From positions 4,655-44,941 of the forward strand of contig FR881983.1 of assembly GCA_000435615.1 (NCBI GenBank): a stretch of 40,287 bases of DNA, written 5' to 3'. Source of the stretch: Firmicutes bacterium CAG:238. Lineage in GTDB: Bacteria; Bacillota; Clostridia; Peptostreptococcales; Anaerovoracaceae. Below, piece after piece: positions 1 to 8,138 of the stretch. The notes under the pieces were generated by a model. That model was not told the origin of the DNA and ran no database searches. It saw only the letters and a list, made by a program, of their open reading frames with translations. Numbering within the stretch: the first letter of the stretch is position 1; every line of letters begins with the position of its first letter. A program made the translations under genes and the position numbers.

Positions 1-1
1 C

Positions 2-285
2 TAGCAAAAACACCCAAACCGCCATATATGACCTCTGTTTCGTGTAGGGACTACATGTTTCACGGGAATTTTCATTGTTTCACGGAGATTTCCGGTCGGG
101 AGGGAGAGGGGGAGGATGGAGCATCAAAAAAGAGTACAAATTATACCGTTGAAATTTCAACGGTTTGACGGATTGTTTTTTTTGAGGAATGTCCGTCCGG
201 ACAAAAGATAAGCATATCCCGGTGCATATGGGCGGTCGATACACGAAACACCCCCCTAAAAAAACCACTTTGGATGTTTTTGCTA
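2..285. repeat. Left-flank non-coding region with imperfect inverted repeats
   Basis: No convincing gene is seen in the first 300 bases. A 17-base arm at 2-18 (TAGCAAAAACACCCAAA) recurs inverted at 269-285 with one mismatch. An inner arm TGTTTCGTGTA at 36-46 recurs inverted and perfect at 240-250, at nearly the same distance (17 versus 18 bases) from the outer arm. Between them, TGTTTC starts at 36, 56 and 76, an exact 20-base period, and the last two copies read TGTTTCACGG. An 18-base perfect palindrome, CCGTTGAAATTTCAACGG, lies at 146-163. The pattern fits a small MITE-like element or two inverted copies of an operator region; neither is proven. Confidence 0.5.
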
Positions 286-301
286 ATCCCGGCCGCCTTA
301 C

Positions 302-332
302 AAAAAAAGAAAGCGCAAGCCGCAGCTTGCGC
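302..332 (-). terminator. Rho-independent terminator of the rubrerythrin gene
   Basis: An 8-bp GC-rich stem (GCGCAAGC/GCTTGCGC, 313-332, loop CGCA) is followed on the minus strand by TTTCTTTTTTT. It lies 18 bases beyond the rubrerythrin stop codon. Confidence 0.85.
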
Positions 333-350
333 TCATCCTTATACGTATGT

Positions 351-935
351 CTATCCGAAGTATCTCTCCAGCAGACCCTTGAGTGCCTTGCCGTGTCTTG
401 CTTCGTCGCGGGCCATTTCGTGGACGGTGTCGTGAATGGCGTCGAGGTTGTTCATCTTTGCAACCTTTGCGAGGTCGAATTTGCCTGCAGTTGCGCCGAA
501 TTCACAGTCAACTCTCCAAGCGAGGTTGTCCTTCGTAGCAGCCTTCATGTTCGGCTCTAAATCTTCGCCTAATAATTCCGCAAACTTCGCAGCGTGTTCC
601 GCTTCTTCGTAAGCTGCTTTTTCCCAGTAGAGGCCGATTTCCGGATAGCCTTCTCTGTGAGCGATGCGGGCCATGCAAAGGTACATGCCGACTTCGGAGC
701 ATTCGCCCTGGAAGTTAGCCATAAGCTGCTCGAAGATGTATTTCTTGTCTTCTTCCTTGATGTCAGGATTATTCTTAACTGTCTTTGCGTAAACACCGTA
801 TTCGTGCTCAGCAGCAAGAGTCATTTCGCCTTCAACTTTTTTAAACTTGTCTGCGCCAACATGGCAAACCGGACACTCTGCAGGCGGCTGGTCGCCTTCG
901 TGAACGTATCCGCAGACTGAACAAACCCATTTCAT
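351..935 (-). CDS. Reverse rubrerythrin (NADH peroxidase-type)
   Basis: Cytoplasmic non-heme iron protein expected to reduce hydrogen peroxide with electrons from NADH through a rubredoxin centre, protecting an anaerobe from oxygen. The 194-residue protein begins with a rubredoxin-like domain (CSVCGY at about 5-10 and CPVCHVG at about 21-27) and continues with a ferritin-like four-helix domain carrying diiron ligands in a GECSEVGMY stretch, an EEAEHAAKF stretch and a terminal DEARHGKAL stretch. The N-terminal position of the rubredoxin domain marks the reverse type found in clostridia; classic rubrerythrins have it at the C terminus. The start is set by AAGGAGGT about 8 bases upstream. It has its own promoter and terminator. 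The iron-protein identity is clear; the exact electron donor is inferred from the family. Confidence 0.93.
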   Translation of the reverse strand: MKWVCSVCGYVHEGDQPPAECPVCHVGADKFKKVEGEMTLAAEHEYGVYAKTVKNNPDIKEEDKKYIFEQLMANFQGECSEVGMYLCMARIAHREGYPEIGLYWEKAAYEEAEHAAKFAELLGEDLEPNMKAATKDNLAWRVDCEFGATAGKFDLAKVAKMNNLDAIHDTVHEMARDEARHGKALKGLLERYFG

Positions 936-996
936 ATTCTGTTACCTCCTTGTAATTCTCGTGCATACGCACGACGATAGATTCTTTTATACCTCG

Positions 997-1025
997 ATAT
1001 TATCACAAACCGGGGCAGGGTGCAA
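997..1025 (-). promoter_or_regulatory. Promoter of the rubrerythrin gene
   Basis: On the minus strand TTGCAC (1020-1025) and TAATAT (997-1002) are separated by 17 bases, giving a start near 990. The leader carries a small perfect hairpin, CGTGC-ATAC-GCACG (960-973). No PerR-type box is obvious. Confidence 0.55.
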
Positions 1026-1153
1026 TTGGATAAAAGCAAAAAAATCCACAAAATCTTACAAACTGTCACGCCCGGCACAGCCGTCGTGTCCGGCAGGCGG
1101 AAGATATCACCATTTTAACAAAAAATTATCTGGCGGGGCACACAGAAAACAGA

Positions 1154-1262
1154 TATAATAAAGTGGGATGTCGCATCATGCGGCAAGACCGCGAGCCGAT
1201 GCCATGTGCCAAAGCCACACAGGGCCCGCACCCCGGTTACAATGTTTCAATCGAAAGGAGGA
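1154..1262 (+). promoter_or_regulatory. Promoter and possible structured leader RNA before the DUF1538 gene
   Basis: A TATAAT at 1154-1159 (weak -35) predicts a transcript start near 1166. The RNA then folds at once: GCATC (1173-1177) pairs with GATGC (1198-1202) around an inner GCGG/CCGC hairpin, and a second hairpin TGTG/CACA follows at about 1205-1219. A GC-rich tract and the ribosome binding site AAAGGAGGA (1254-1262) come next. A compact folded leader of about 100 bases before a transporter-like gene resembles a cis-regulatory RNA, but I cannot assign it to a known riboswitch class. Confidence 0.45.
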
Positions 1263-1268
1263 CTCCGT

Positions 1269-2801
1269 TTGCACAACCATAATTTGCTGCAGGATAAATT
1301 CAGGGAAGCCCTCACATCCGTGCTTCCGATAACCTTTATAGTGATGGTGCTTTGCTTCACCGTTTCACCGATTCCGAACAACATGCTTGTATCGTTCCTC
1401 ACGGGAGCGGCGATGCTGATAATCGGCATGGCTTTTTTTACGCTCGGAGCAGATACTGCGATGACGCCGATTGGAAACAAGGTGGGAAGCTGTATCACAA
1501 AGTCAAAGAAGATTTGGCTCATCGTATTTGTGAGCTTTTTGCTCGGAGTAATCATAACCATTTCAGAGCCTGACCTTCAGGTTCTTGCAAACCAGGTACC
1601 CACGGTGCCAAACCTCGTGCTGATTGGCACGGTTGCGCTGGGCGTGGGGGTATTTCTGGTAATAGCGATGCTGAGAATCCTTTTTGGAATCAGCCTCAAT
1701 ACGCTGCTCATCGTGTTTTATGCAATCGTGTTCGGACTTGCCATGCTTGTGCCGAAGAATTTCTGGGCGGTTGCGTTTGACTCGGGCGGAGTTACCACCG
1801 GACCAATGACGGTTCCTTTTATTATGGCGCTGGGCGTGGGTGTTTCGTCCATACGAAGCGACAGGCATGCAGGCGATGACAGCTTCGGTCTGGTTGCGCT
1901 TTGCTCGATCGGACCGATCCTTGCGGTACTCGTGCTTGGACTACTCTATCCGACGGAGGGAGCGTATGTGCCTGTCACGATTCCGGAGATGCAGGACTCG
2001 CAGGACATGATTCTGCTGTTCATCCGGGCACTCCCGCAGTATATAGAAGAAGTGGCGATTGCGCTTGCACCGATTATCGTATTTTTCTTCCTTTTTAATG
2101 CAATTTATATCAAACTGTCCAAAAGGCAGCTTATAAGCATAAGCATAGGGCTCGTGTTTACCTATGTCGGTCTGGTGCTTTTCCTGACCGGAGTAAATGT
2201 AGGATTCATGCCGGTCGGTAATTATATCGGCAGCCGGATAGGCCGGCTCACATATAATTGGATTCTGCTTCCGATCGCAATGCTTATCGGATATTACATC
2301 GTAAAAGCTGAGCCGGCGGTTCACGTGCTCAACAAGCAGGTTGAAGAACTGACGGCAGGAAGCATTCCGGCAAGAGCTATGGAATTATCTCTTTCCATAG
2401 GCGTTGCGGTTTCGCTTGCACTGGCGATGATTCGCGTGCTTACGGGGATTTCTGTCATGTATTTCCTTGTTCCGGGTTATGTGCTTGCGCTCGGGCTCAG
2501 TTTTGCGGCACCGAAGATCTTCACATCTATCGCCTTTGACTCGGGAGGAGTTGCCTCCGGTCCGATGACGGCGACCTTCCTGCTTCCGTTTGCAATGGGG
2601 GCCTGCGAGGCAATCGGCGGTGCGGACAGGATTGTAAGCGACGCGTTCGGGGTTGTGGCGATGGTTGCCATGACACCGCTCATAACGATTCAGCTTCTCG
2701 GCGTGGAATACAAGATTCGCAAGAAGAGAGAAGAAAAAGCCCGCTCGCTCATTCAGGATTACATCCGGGATTATACGGACGACGATATTATAGAATTATA
2801 G
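1269..2801 (+). CDS. DUF1538 integral membrane protein (putative transporter)
   Basis: A 510-residue polytopic membrane protein made of two homologous halves. Each half ends in the same signature, AFDSGGVTTGPMT at about residue 169 and AFDSGGVASGPMT at about 422, followed by a conserved D-x-FG stretch and further hydrophobic helices. This duplication is typical of two-domain DUF1538 proteins, whose substrate is not established. The start chosen is TTG at 1269, because AAAGGAGG ends 7 bases before it; an upstream in-frame ATG at 1206 has no ribosome binding site and would lie inside the folded leader. The next gene, a PII-like protein 10 bases downstream, is a common partner in other genomes as far as I recall and suggests regulation of the membrane protein by a PII-like sensor. 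Function in transport is inference. Confidence 0.85.
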   Translation: MHNHNLLQDKFREALTSVLPITFIVMVLCFTVSPIPNNMLVSFLTGAAMLIIGMAFFTLGADTAMTPIGNKVGSCITKSKKIWLIVFVSFLLGVIITISEPDLQVLANQVPTVPNLVLIGTVALGVGVFLVIAMLRILFGISLNTLLIVFYAIVFGLAMLVPKNFWAVAFDSGGVTTGPMTVPFIMALGVGVSSIRSDRHAGDDSFGLVALCSIGPILAVLVLGLLYPTEGAYVPVTIPEMQDSQDMILLFIRALPQYIEEVAIALAPIIVFFFLFNAIYIKLSKRQLISISIGLVFTYVGLVLFLTGVNVGFMPVGNYIGSRIGRLTYNWILLPIAMLIGYYIVKAEPAVHVLNKQVEELTAGSIPARAMELSLSIGVAVSLALAMIRVLTGISVMYFLVPGYVLALGLSFAAPKIFTSIAFDSGGVASGPMTATFLLPFAMGACEAIGGADRIVSDAFGVVAMVAMTPLITIQLLGVEYKIRKKREEKARSLIQDYIRDYTDDDIIEL

Positions 2802-2811
2802 GAGGATTGCC

Positions 2812-3513
2812 ATGGACGGATTAAATATGGTTATTACCATTACTGACAGAGAGAGAACCGAAACGGCAATCAATCTGTTTCGAGAAAACAATGTTTTTAC
2901 GACGGATATCGTGCTCGGGCAGGGAACGGCATCCAGGGAAATGCTGGATTACCTTTACCTCAACCCATCGGAAAAAGCAATTGTCTTCGGAGTGGTTACA
3001 GGGGCGGGGCTTTTGCCGCTGCTCAAAGCATTTAAACGCAAAATGTTTATCGATGTTCCGGGGAACGGAATTGTTGCGGTGGTGCCGCTGAACACGATCG
3101 GCGGCAGAAGAAGTCTGGAATACATGCTGGACGGCCAGGCTGTAGACACAACTCAGAGAAGCCAGGAAGAGGCGGAAAGGATGGAAAGAATGTCCGTTAA
3201 AACAGATCACGAACTTATTTTTGTAATTGCAAACGAAGGATACAGCGATTTGATAATGGATGCCGCACGCGGAGCGGGTGCTGCGGGAGGTACGGTCATC
3301 AAGGCGAAAGGAACGGGAGCGGAGTATACCGAGAAATTCTTCGGGTTTTCAATTGCTTCCGAGAAAGAAATTCATCTGCTTGTCACACCGGCACAGGGAA
3401 GAAACAATATAATGAAAGCGATAATGGAAAAAGCAGGTCTTGAAAGCAAGGCACAGTCGATCGTTTTTTCGCTTCCTGTAAGCCACGCACTCGGATTAAG
3501 GCAGCCGGAATAA
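2812..3513 (+). CDS. Tandem PII-like signalling protein, partner of DUF1538
   Basis: A 233-residue soluble protein with two PII-like (GlnB-fold) halves, at about 1-105 and 120-233. Each half starts with a beta strand and an arginine- or acid-rich helix and contains a G-rich loop (the second reads GAGAAGGTVIKAKGTG); the ends are strand-rich. It lacks the classic uridylylated tyrosine T-loop sequence, so it is a PII-like protein and not a true GlnB. The start ATG has AGGAGG 7 bases upstream, and the gene is 10 bases after the DUF1538 gene, so the two are almost certainly co-transcribed. By analogy with other PII partners it probably binds a nucleotide or ion-linked effector and gates the membrane protein; that is inference. 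Confidence 0.8.
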   Translation: MDGLNMVITITDRERTETAINLFRENNVFTTDIVLGQGTASREMLDYLYLNPSEKAIVFGVVTGAGLLPLLKAFKRKMFIDVPGNGIVAVVPLNTIGGRRSLEYMLDGQAVDTTQRSQEEAERMERMSVKTDHELIFVIANEGYSDLIMDAARGAGAAGGTVIKAKGTGAEYTEKFFGFSIASEKEIHLLVTPAQGRNNIMKAIMEKAGLESKAQSIVFSLPVSHALGLRQPE

Positions 3514-3522
3514 AAAGCAGGA

Positions 3523-3570
3523 CAAAAATGTTTTTAAACGAAAACAATTATTGCCAAAAAACATTTTTTG
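3523..3570 (+). terminator. A/T-rich inverted repeat after the PII-like gene, possible terminator
   Basis: AAAAATGTTTTT (about 3524-3535) is inverted at about 3556-3569 (AAAAAACATTTTTT), making a long A/T stem that ends in a T-run. It lies 10 bases after the PII-like stop and before the liv promoter. The low GC content makes it a weak call. Confidence 0.4.
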
Positions 3571-3612
3571 AAAAAATATTTTGTTGCTTCAACACAATAA
3601 ATTGAAAAAAGC

Positions 3613-3641
3613 TTGCATTTTGTGCCAAGAAGGTATATAAT
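3613..3641 (+). promoter_or_regulatory. Strong sigma-A type promoter of the liv operon
   Basis: TTGCAT (3613-3618) and a perfect TATAAT (3636-3641) are separated by 17 bases. Transcription should start near 3648, about 36 bases before the livJ start. Confidence 0.8.
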
Positions 3642-3683
3642 CGTTCTATATTTGTAACCGATTAAATTAGGAGGACATTTAGA

Positions 3684-4865
3684 ATGAAAAAGAAAGTTGC
3701 TTTATTATTAACACTTGTTATGATTTTCTCCCTGTTTGCAGTCGGCTGCGGAAGCAATGATGACGCAGAATATGCAGGCACGGTTAAAATCGGTGTGTTT
3801 GAACCGGCATCCGGAGACAACGGTGCAGGCGGCAAGCAGGAAACACTGGGAATCCAGTACGCAAACAAAGTACAGCCTACCGTTGACATCAACGGCGAAA
3901 CTTACAAGGTTGAACTTGTAACGGCTGACAATGAATCCGATACAAACAAGGGTATCTCCGCTGCTCAGACCCTCGTATCCTCCGGCGTATCCATGGTACT
4001 CGGAACTTACGGTTCTGCAGTTGCAATCGCAGCAGGCAAGGTGTTCAAAGAAGCAGGAATGCCTGCACTCGGAATCACTTGTACGAACCCTCAGGTAACA
4101 GAAGGCAATCCGGTTTACTTCCGTATCTGCTTCCTCGATCCGTTCCAGGGCACAGTACTTGCAAACTTTGCATATGAAAACGGTGCAAGAAAAGCTTACT
4201 GCTTATCCAAGCTCGGTGACGACTACTCCGTAGGTCTTGTAAACTACTTCGTTAAGGCTTTCGAGAAACTCGGCGGTAAGGTTGTGGAAGAACAGTTCCC
4301 TCAGGGAAACTCCGACTTCACATCCTATGTAGCAAACGCTAAGGCTAAGGGATGCGATGTATTCTACTCACCGGTATCCATCGAAGCTGCTGCTCTTATC
4401 ATCGACCAGGCAGAAGCTCAGAAACTCGGAATGCCAATCCTTGCAGGCGACACTTGGGACTCCAACGTAGTTCTCGAAGCTGCTAAGGGCAAGGACATCG
4501 AACTCAATGTTACTACTTTCTATCAGGAAGGCGGAAACCCTGACTTCGATAACGGAATCAAAGAATGGATCAACTCCGACTCCACAGCTAAGGCTAACAA
4601 CAACGGCAACGACCAGATTGCTGCTGTATCCGCAATGGGATATGATGCTTACTTCGTTGCTCTTGAAGCAATCAAGAAAGCGAACTCCGCAGAACCTGCA
4701 GACATCCTCGCAGTTCTTCCTGACCTCGTATACGAAGGCGGAGTATGCGGTACTGTTAAGTTCAACGAAACAGGCGATGCTGAAAAGACAGAAGCTGTTG
4801 TTAAGCACTGCAACACCGAAACCGGTGAATGGGAATTCGTTAAGACACAGACGATCGAACAATAA
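3684..4865 (+). CDS. livJ: Branched-chain amino acid ABC transporter, substrate-binding lipoprotein
   Basis: Extracellular receptor of the Liv-type importer, expected to bind leucine, isoleucine, valine or a related amino acid and deliver it to LivH/LivM. The 393-residue protein starts with a lipoprotein signal peptide (charged MKKK, hydrophobic run, lipobox AVGC with Cys22) and a short SND linker. A type I periplasmic-binding fold follows, with the family start TVKIGVFEPASGDNGAGG, a GTYGSAVAIAAG segment and a long C-terminal lobe. The start has TAGGAGG about 9 bases upstream. It is the first gene of the operon and sits behind the best promoter of the region; a hairpin after it may let it be expressed above the permease genes. 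The substrate is inferred from family and context. Confidence 0.92.
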   Translation: MKKKVALLLTLVMIFSLFAVGCGSNDDAEYAGTVKIGVFEPASGDNGAGGKQETLGIQYANKVQPTVDINGETYKVELVTADNESDTNKGISAAQTLVSSGVSMVLGTYGSAVAIAAGKVFKEAGMPALGITCTNPQVTEGNPVYFRICFLDPFQGTVLANFAYENGARKAYCLSKLGDDYSVGLVNYFVKAFEKLGGKVVEEQFPQGNSDFTSYVANAKAKGCDVFYSPVSIEAAALIIDQAEAQKLGMPILAGDTWDSNVVLEAAKGKDIELNVTTFYQEGGNPDFDNGIKEWINSDSTAKANNNGNDQIAAVSAMGYDAYFVALEAIKKANSAEPADILAVLPDLVYEGGVCGTVKFNETGDAEKTEAVVKHCNTETGEWEFVKTQTIEQ

Positions 4866-4925
4866 CAATATAGTATGACTTGCTTTTTGAAATCAGATAC
4901 ATATTATATATGACTTCAGGCATAC

Positions 4926-5035
4926 AGCGGGAGGGATGATTCCTCCCGCTTATCGTTGTATTATGGGGAAACTCTTTTTTGCATGATTTTTTGATGAATC
5001 ATGAAGGAGAGGACGATTTTGAGCGAAAGCGTCCT
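4926..5035 (+). terminator. Intra-operon hairpins between livJ and livH
   Basis: A 9-bp GC-rich hairpin, AGCGGGAGG/CCTCCCGCT (4926-4950), follows livJ with only a weak T-rich tail. A second stem, AGGACG/CGTCCT (5010-5035), is followed by TGTCTTTT. Such hairpins commonly reduce read-through or stabilise the upstream message, giving more binding protein than permease. No new promoter is obvious in the 200-base gap. Confidence 0.55.
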
Positions 5036-5065
5036 GTCTTTTATGATTATTTTGGAGGTTAAAAT

Positions 5066-5950
5066 ATGGAATTAATTACGAAATGGCTGCCATATGTCCT
5101 GGCGGGAATTTCCGTAGGCGGTCAGTATGCCCTCATCGCAATCGGGTATACTATGGTTTACGGCATTCTCAGGCTGATTAACTTCGCACACGGGGATATG
5201 TTTATGATGGCCGGACTGGTTATGATTTATCTGGTAACGGTGCTTCCTGTGTGGGTAAGCATAATTATCGTTATCGCGTTTACGGTTGTGCTCGGCTGCA
5301 CGATTGAGAGAGTCGCTTACAGGCCTCTGCGCTCGGCACCGAGAATGTCAATCATGATTTCTGCAATCGGCGTGTCCTATTTCCTGCAGAACATTGCATT
5401 GTATGTGACAGGCGGGCTGACGAAGACTTATCCGTCCATACCGTTCCTTCAGCAGACCGTAACGGTTCTCGGAGCGCATACGAAGATGGTAACGGTTATT
5501 ACACCGTTCCTGACCATCGGACTTGTGGTTCTGCTTGTTCTGCTCATCAACCATACGAAAATCGGCATGGCAATGCGTGCGGTTTCGCGTGATTTTGAAA
5601 CATCTGAACTTATGGGTATTGACATTAACAGGGTTATAGCCGTAACATTCGTTATCGGTTCATTCCTTGCTGCGGTAGGTTCGATTCTGTTCTTCTCCAA
5701 CTACACGGGCGTTAACCCGATGTCAGGCGCAATGCCGGGACTGAAGGCTTTCGTTGCAGCGGTATTCGGGGGAATCGGTTCCGTTCCGGGCGCGGTTGTC
5801 GGTGCATTTGTCATCGGACTTTGCGAAAACCTTATCAAAGGTGCGGGCTGGACAACATTCTCGGATGCGTTTACATTCGTTCTTCTCATCATTATTCTCA
5901 TGGTTAAACCTACGGGAATCTTTGGCGAGAAAGATATCAACAAGGTATAA
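5066..5950 (+). CDS. livH: Branched-chain amino acid ABC transporter permease LivH
   Basis: Integral membrane permease of the Liv importer, 294 residues with about eight hydrophobic helices. The family opening GGQYALIAIGYTMVYGILRL and NFAHGDMFM, the central GMAMRAVSRDFETSELMGI coupling loop that contacts the ATPases, and the late AFVAAVFGGIGSVPGAVVGA segment are all present. TTTTGGAGG lies 8 bases before the ATG. It is followed 12 bases later by livM, and the two should form a heterodimer. Nothing unusual in length. Confidence 0.93.
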   Translation: MELITKWLPYVLAGISVGGQYALIAIGYTMVYGILRLINFAHGDMFMMAGLVMIYLVTVLPVWVSIIIVIAFTVVLGCTIERVAYRPLRSAPRMSIMISAIGVSYFLQNIALYVTGGLTKTYPSIPFLQQTVTVLGAHTKMVTVITPFLTIGLVVLLVLLINHTKIGMAMRAVSRDFETSELMGIDINRVIAVTFVIGSFLAAVGSILFFSNYTGVNPMSGAMPGLKAFVAAVFGGIGSVPGAVVGAFVIGLCENLIKGAGWTTFSDAFTFVLLIIILMVKPTGIFGEKDINKV

Positions 5951-5962
5951 GGAGGGGCAGAG

Positions 5963-7291
5963 ATGGAAAAGACATTATCAAAAAAACAAAAAACCGTCTA
6001 CAGTGCTGCTGCCATTTTGGTGTTCCTTGTTCTTGTGTACTTAGGCGACACACTGATTCCGATGACATCGCAGTGGAATATGCTTATGACGGTAATCAAA
6101 AAAGGTGCGATTTTTGCACTGGTTGCGGTATCAATGAACTTACTGAACGGCTTTACGGGACTTTTCTCCCTCGGACAGGCAGGCTTCATGCTTATCGGAG
6201 CTTATGCTTATGCGATTTTCTCGATTCCTGCGGCTCAGCATGATGCGGTTTATCAATATTTCAACGGCGGACTTTTTAAATTCTCGGTTCCGGAGATTCT
6301 GATGAATGCACTCGGAGGAGAAGGAAGCTTCGGCGGTTTCCTCGGCGAATATGCGGGTATCTTTATTCTGATTATCTTTGCAGGACTTTTGACCGGCGGA
6401 ATCGCTTACTTAATCGGTATTCCGGTACTCAGACTCAAGTCCGACTACCTTGCGATTGCAACGCTGGGATTTGCCGAAATCCTGAGAGCCGTATTCCAGT
6501 GGAACGCCATCGGACCGGTCACAAACGGCTCGAACATTTTGAGAGAGTTCACAACTTACGAAACGGCATTGTTCCCGATTATTTTCTCGGGTATTTGCAT
6601 AGCATTAATCGTATTACTGATTAATTCCACATACGGCAGAGCTTTCAAGGCGATTCGCGATGACGAAATCGCTGCGGAGGCGATGGGCGTAAACCTGTTT
6701 AAACATAAAGAACTTGCATTTGTTATTTCATCCTTCTTTGCGGGTGTCGGCGGAGCGCTTCTGGCAATGTTCCAGAATTCCGCAACCGCTTCGACATTTA
6801 CAACGAATATGACTTACGAAATTCTGCTTATCGTCGTTATCGGCGGTATCGGTTCGATTACAGGCTCCATCATCGGTTCGTTCATTTTCATCGGACTCAA
6901 CGAATGGCTGCTCAGAGGACTCGACCAGGGGCAGTGGCTGGGAATCCAGTCCACACTAATGCGTGCAGGTTTCCGTAAGGTAGTATTTGCGATTCTGATT
7001 ATGCTCGTTGTGCTTTTCTTTGCGAAGGGCATCATGGGCAACAAGGAATTCTCATGGGATGGAATCATTCGCTGGTTTAAGACGCTTCCGCAGAGAATCA
7101 AGGCATGGCCGGCAAAGAAAAAGGCTCAGCTTGCTGAACGCAAAGAGCAGAAGGAAGCTAAGAAAGAAGCAAAAGCGAAGGCAGCAGAGAAGAAGGCAAA
7201 AGGTGCAGAAGCACTTGCAGACGGAGAGAAGCTGTTTACGCCGCTTCCGGTTTACGACCATGTCGTAGTATTCGAAAAGGAGGTGCAGTAA
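5963..7291 (+). CDS. livM: Branched-chain amino acid ABC transporter permease LivM with lysine-rich tail
   Basis: Second membrane permease of the Liv importer. The first 365 residues or so follow the family: hydrophobic helices, the FTGLFSLGQAGFMLIGAYA segment, the coupling loop GRAFKAIRDDEIAAEAMG, and the VVIGGIGSITGSIIGSF stretch. The protein then continues for about 75 residues beyond the last membrane helix with a strongly basic, lysine/alanine-rich and probably helical tail (from about residue 365 to 415), closing with a more hydrophobic segment. This makes 442 residues, longer than a usual LivM. The tail should be cytoplasmic. AAGGAGGGG precedes the start, and the stop lies 1 base before livG. 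Confidence 0.92.
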   Translation: MEKTLSKKQKTVYSAAAILVFLVLVYLGDTLIPMTSQWNMLMTVIKKGAIFALVAVSMNLLNGFTGLFSLGQAGFMLIGAYAYAIFSIPAAQHDAVYQYFNGGLFKFSVPEILMNALGGEGSFGGFLGEYAGIFILIIFAGLLTGGIAYLIGIPVLRLKSDYLAIATLGFAEILRAVFQWNAIGPVTNGSNILREFTTYETALFPIIFSGICIALIVLLINSTYGRAFKAIRDDEIAAEAMGVNLFKHKELAFVISSFFAGVGGALLAMFQNSATASTFTTNMTYEILLIVVIGGIGSITGSIIGSFIFIGLNEWLLRGLDQGQWLGIQSTLMRAGFRKVVFAILIMLVVLFFAKGIMGNKEFSWDGIIRWFKTLPQRIKAWPAKKKAQLAERKEQKEAKKEAKAKAAEKKAKGAEALADGEKLFTPLPVYDHVVVFEKEVQ

Positions 7292-7292
7292 T

Positions 7293-8138
7293 ATGACAAA
7301 TGAAGTAGTATTAAAGCTCTCCGATATTACGATGCAGTTCGGCGGAGTTGTGGCAGTAGACAACCTCAACCTTGAGGTCCACAAGAATGAAATCGTCGGA
7401 CTTATCGGACCGAACGGTGCCGGAAAGACAACGGCGTTCAATGTTGTAACCGGAGTTTACGAGCCGACAAACGGTGCAGTCCACATTAACGGACTGATTG
7501 AAATCGAAAATTATCCGAAAGGCAAGATGGCGACAACCTATAAGGGCAGACACCAGGGCGACTATCAGCAGACGATTAAGCTCACACCGGACAAGGTAAC
7601 GAAACTCGGAGTTGCGCGTACGTTCCAGAATATCAGACTGTTCAAGGAAATGACCGTGCTTGAAAATGTTCTTGTTGCCATGCACATGAACCAGAAGCAG
7701 AGCATTTTCGGAGCTACTTTCAAGTCGAAAACGGCAAGAGCCGAAGAAAAGAAGATGATTGAAGAGGCCGAGGAACTCCTGAAGAAAGTTGAACTTTATG
7801 AAAACAAGGATGATCTCTCAACATCCCTTCCTTACGGCAAGCAGAGACATTTGGAAATCGCAAGAGCACTTGCGACCCATCCGAAGATTTTGCTTTTGGA
7901 CGAACCGGCGGCAGGTATGAACCCACAGGAATCTGACGAACTGATGCATTTTATCGGCAGAATCCGTGACGAGTTTGACCTCAGCATTTTGATGATAGAA
8001 CACCACATGCAGGTAATCATGGGTATTTGCGACCATATTTATGTACTGAACTACGGCGGTCAGATTGCGGACGGCACGCCGGAGGAAATTCAGAACAACC
8101 CTGCGGTAATTGAAGCATATTTGGGGGTGGATGAATAA
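7293..8138 (+). CDS. livG: Branched-chain amino acid ABC transporter ATPase LivG
   Basis: Cytoplasmic ATPase subunit powering the Liv importer, 281 residues. Walker A GPNGAGKTT lies near residue 40. A LivG-type insertion follows, then VARTFQNIRLF (Q-loop region), the family's degenerate signature LPYGKQRHLEIARAL, Walker B LLLDEPAAGMNP and the switch histidine in IEHHMQVIM. The insertion between Walker A and the Q-loop (about residues 70-100) is longer than in many LivG proteins. AAAGGAGG is 9 bases upstream, inside the end of livM. The stop overlaps the livF start by one base, indicating translational coupling. Confidence 0.93.
   Translation: MTNEVVLKLSDITMQFGGVVAVDNLNLEVHKNEIVGLIGPNGAGKTTAFNVVTGVYEPTNGAVHINGLIEIENYPKGKMATTYKGRHQGDYQQTIKLTPDKVTKLGVARTFQNIRLFKEMTVLENVLVAMHMNQKQSIFGATFKSKTARAEEKKMIEEAEELLKKVELYENKDDLSTSLPYGKQRHLEIARALATHPKILLLDEPAAGMNPQESDELMHFIGRIRDEFDLSILMIEHHMQVIMGICDHIYVLNYGGQIADGTPEEIQNNPAVIEAYLGVDE

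Noticed and set aside
80..268. Leftward 62-residue frame in the left flank
   Set aside because: No ribosome binding site, low-complexity proline run, and it lies across the inverted-repeat structure. Not a credible gene.
1206..1268. ATG at 1206 as start of the DUF1538 protein
   Set aside because: No ribosome binding site before it, and the residues it would add are unlike a membrane protein start; TTG at 1269 has an ideal AAAGGAGG.
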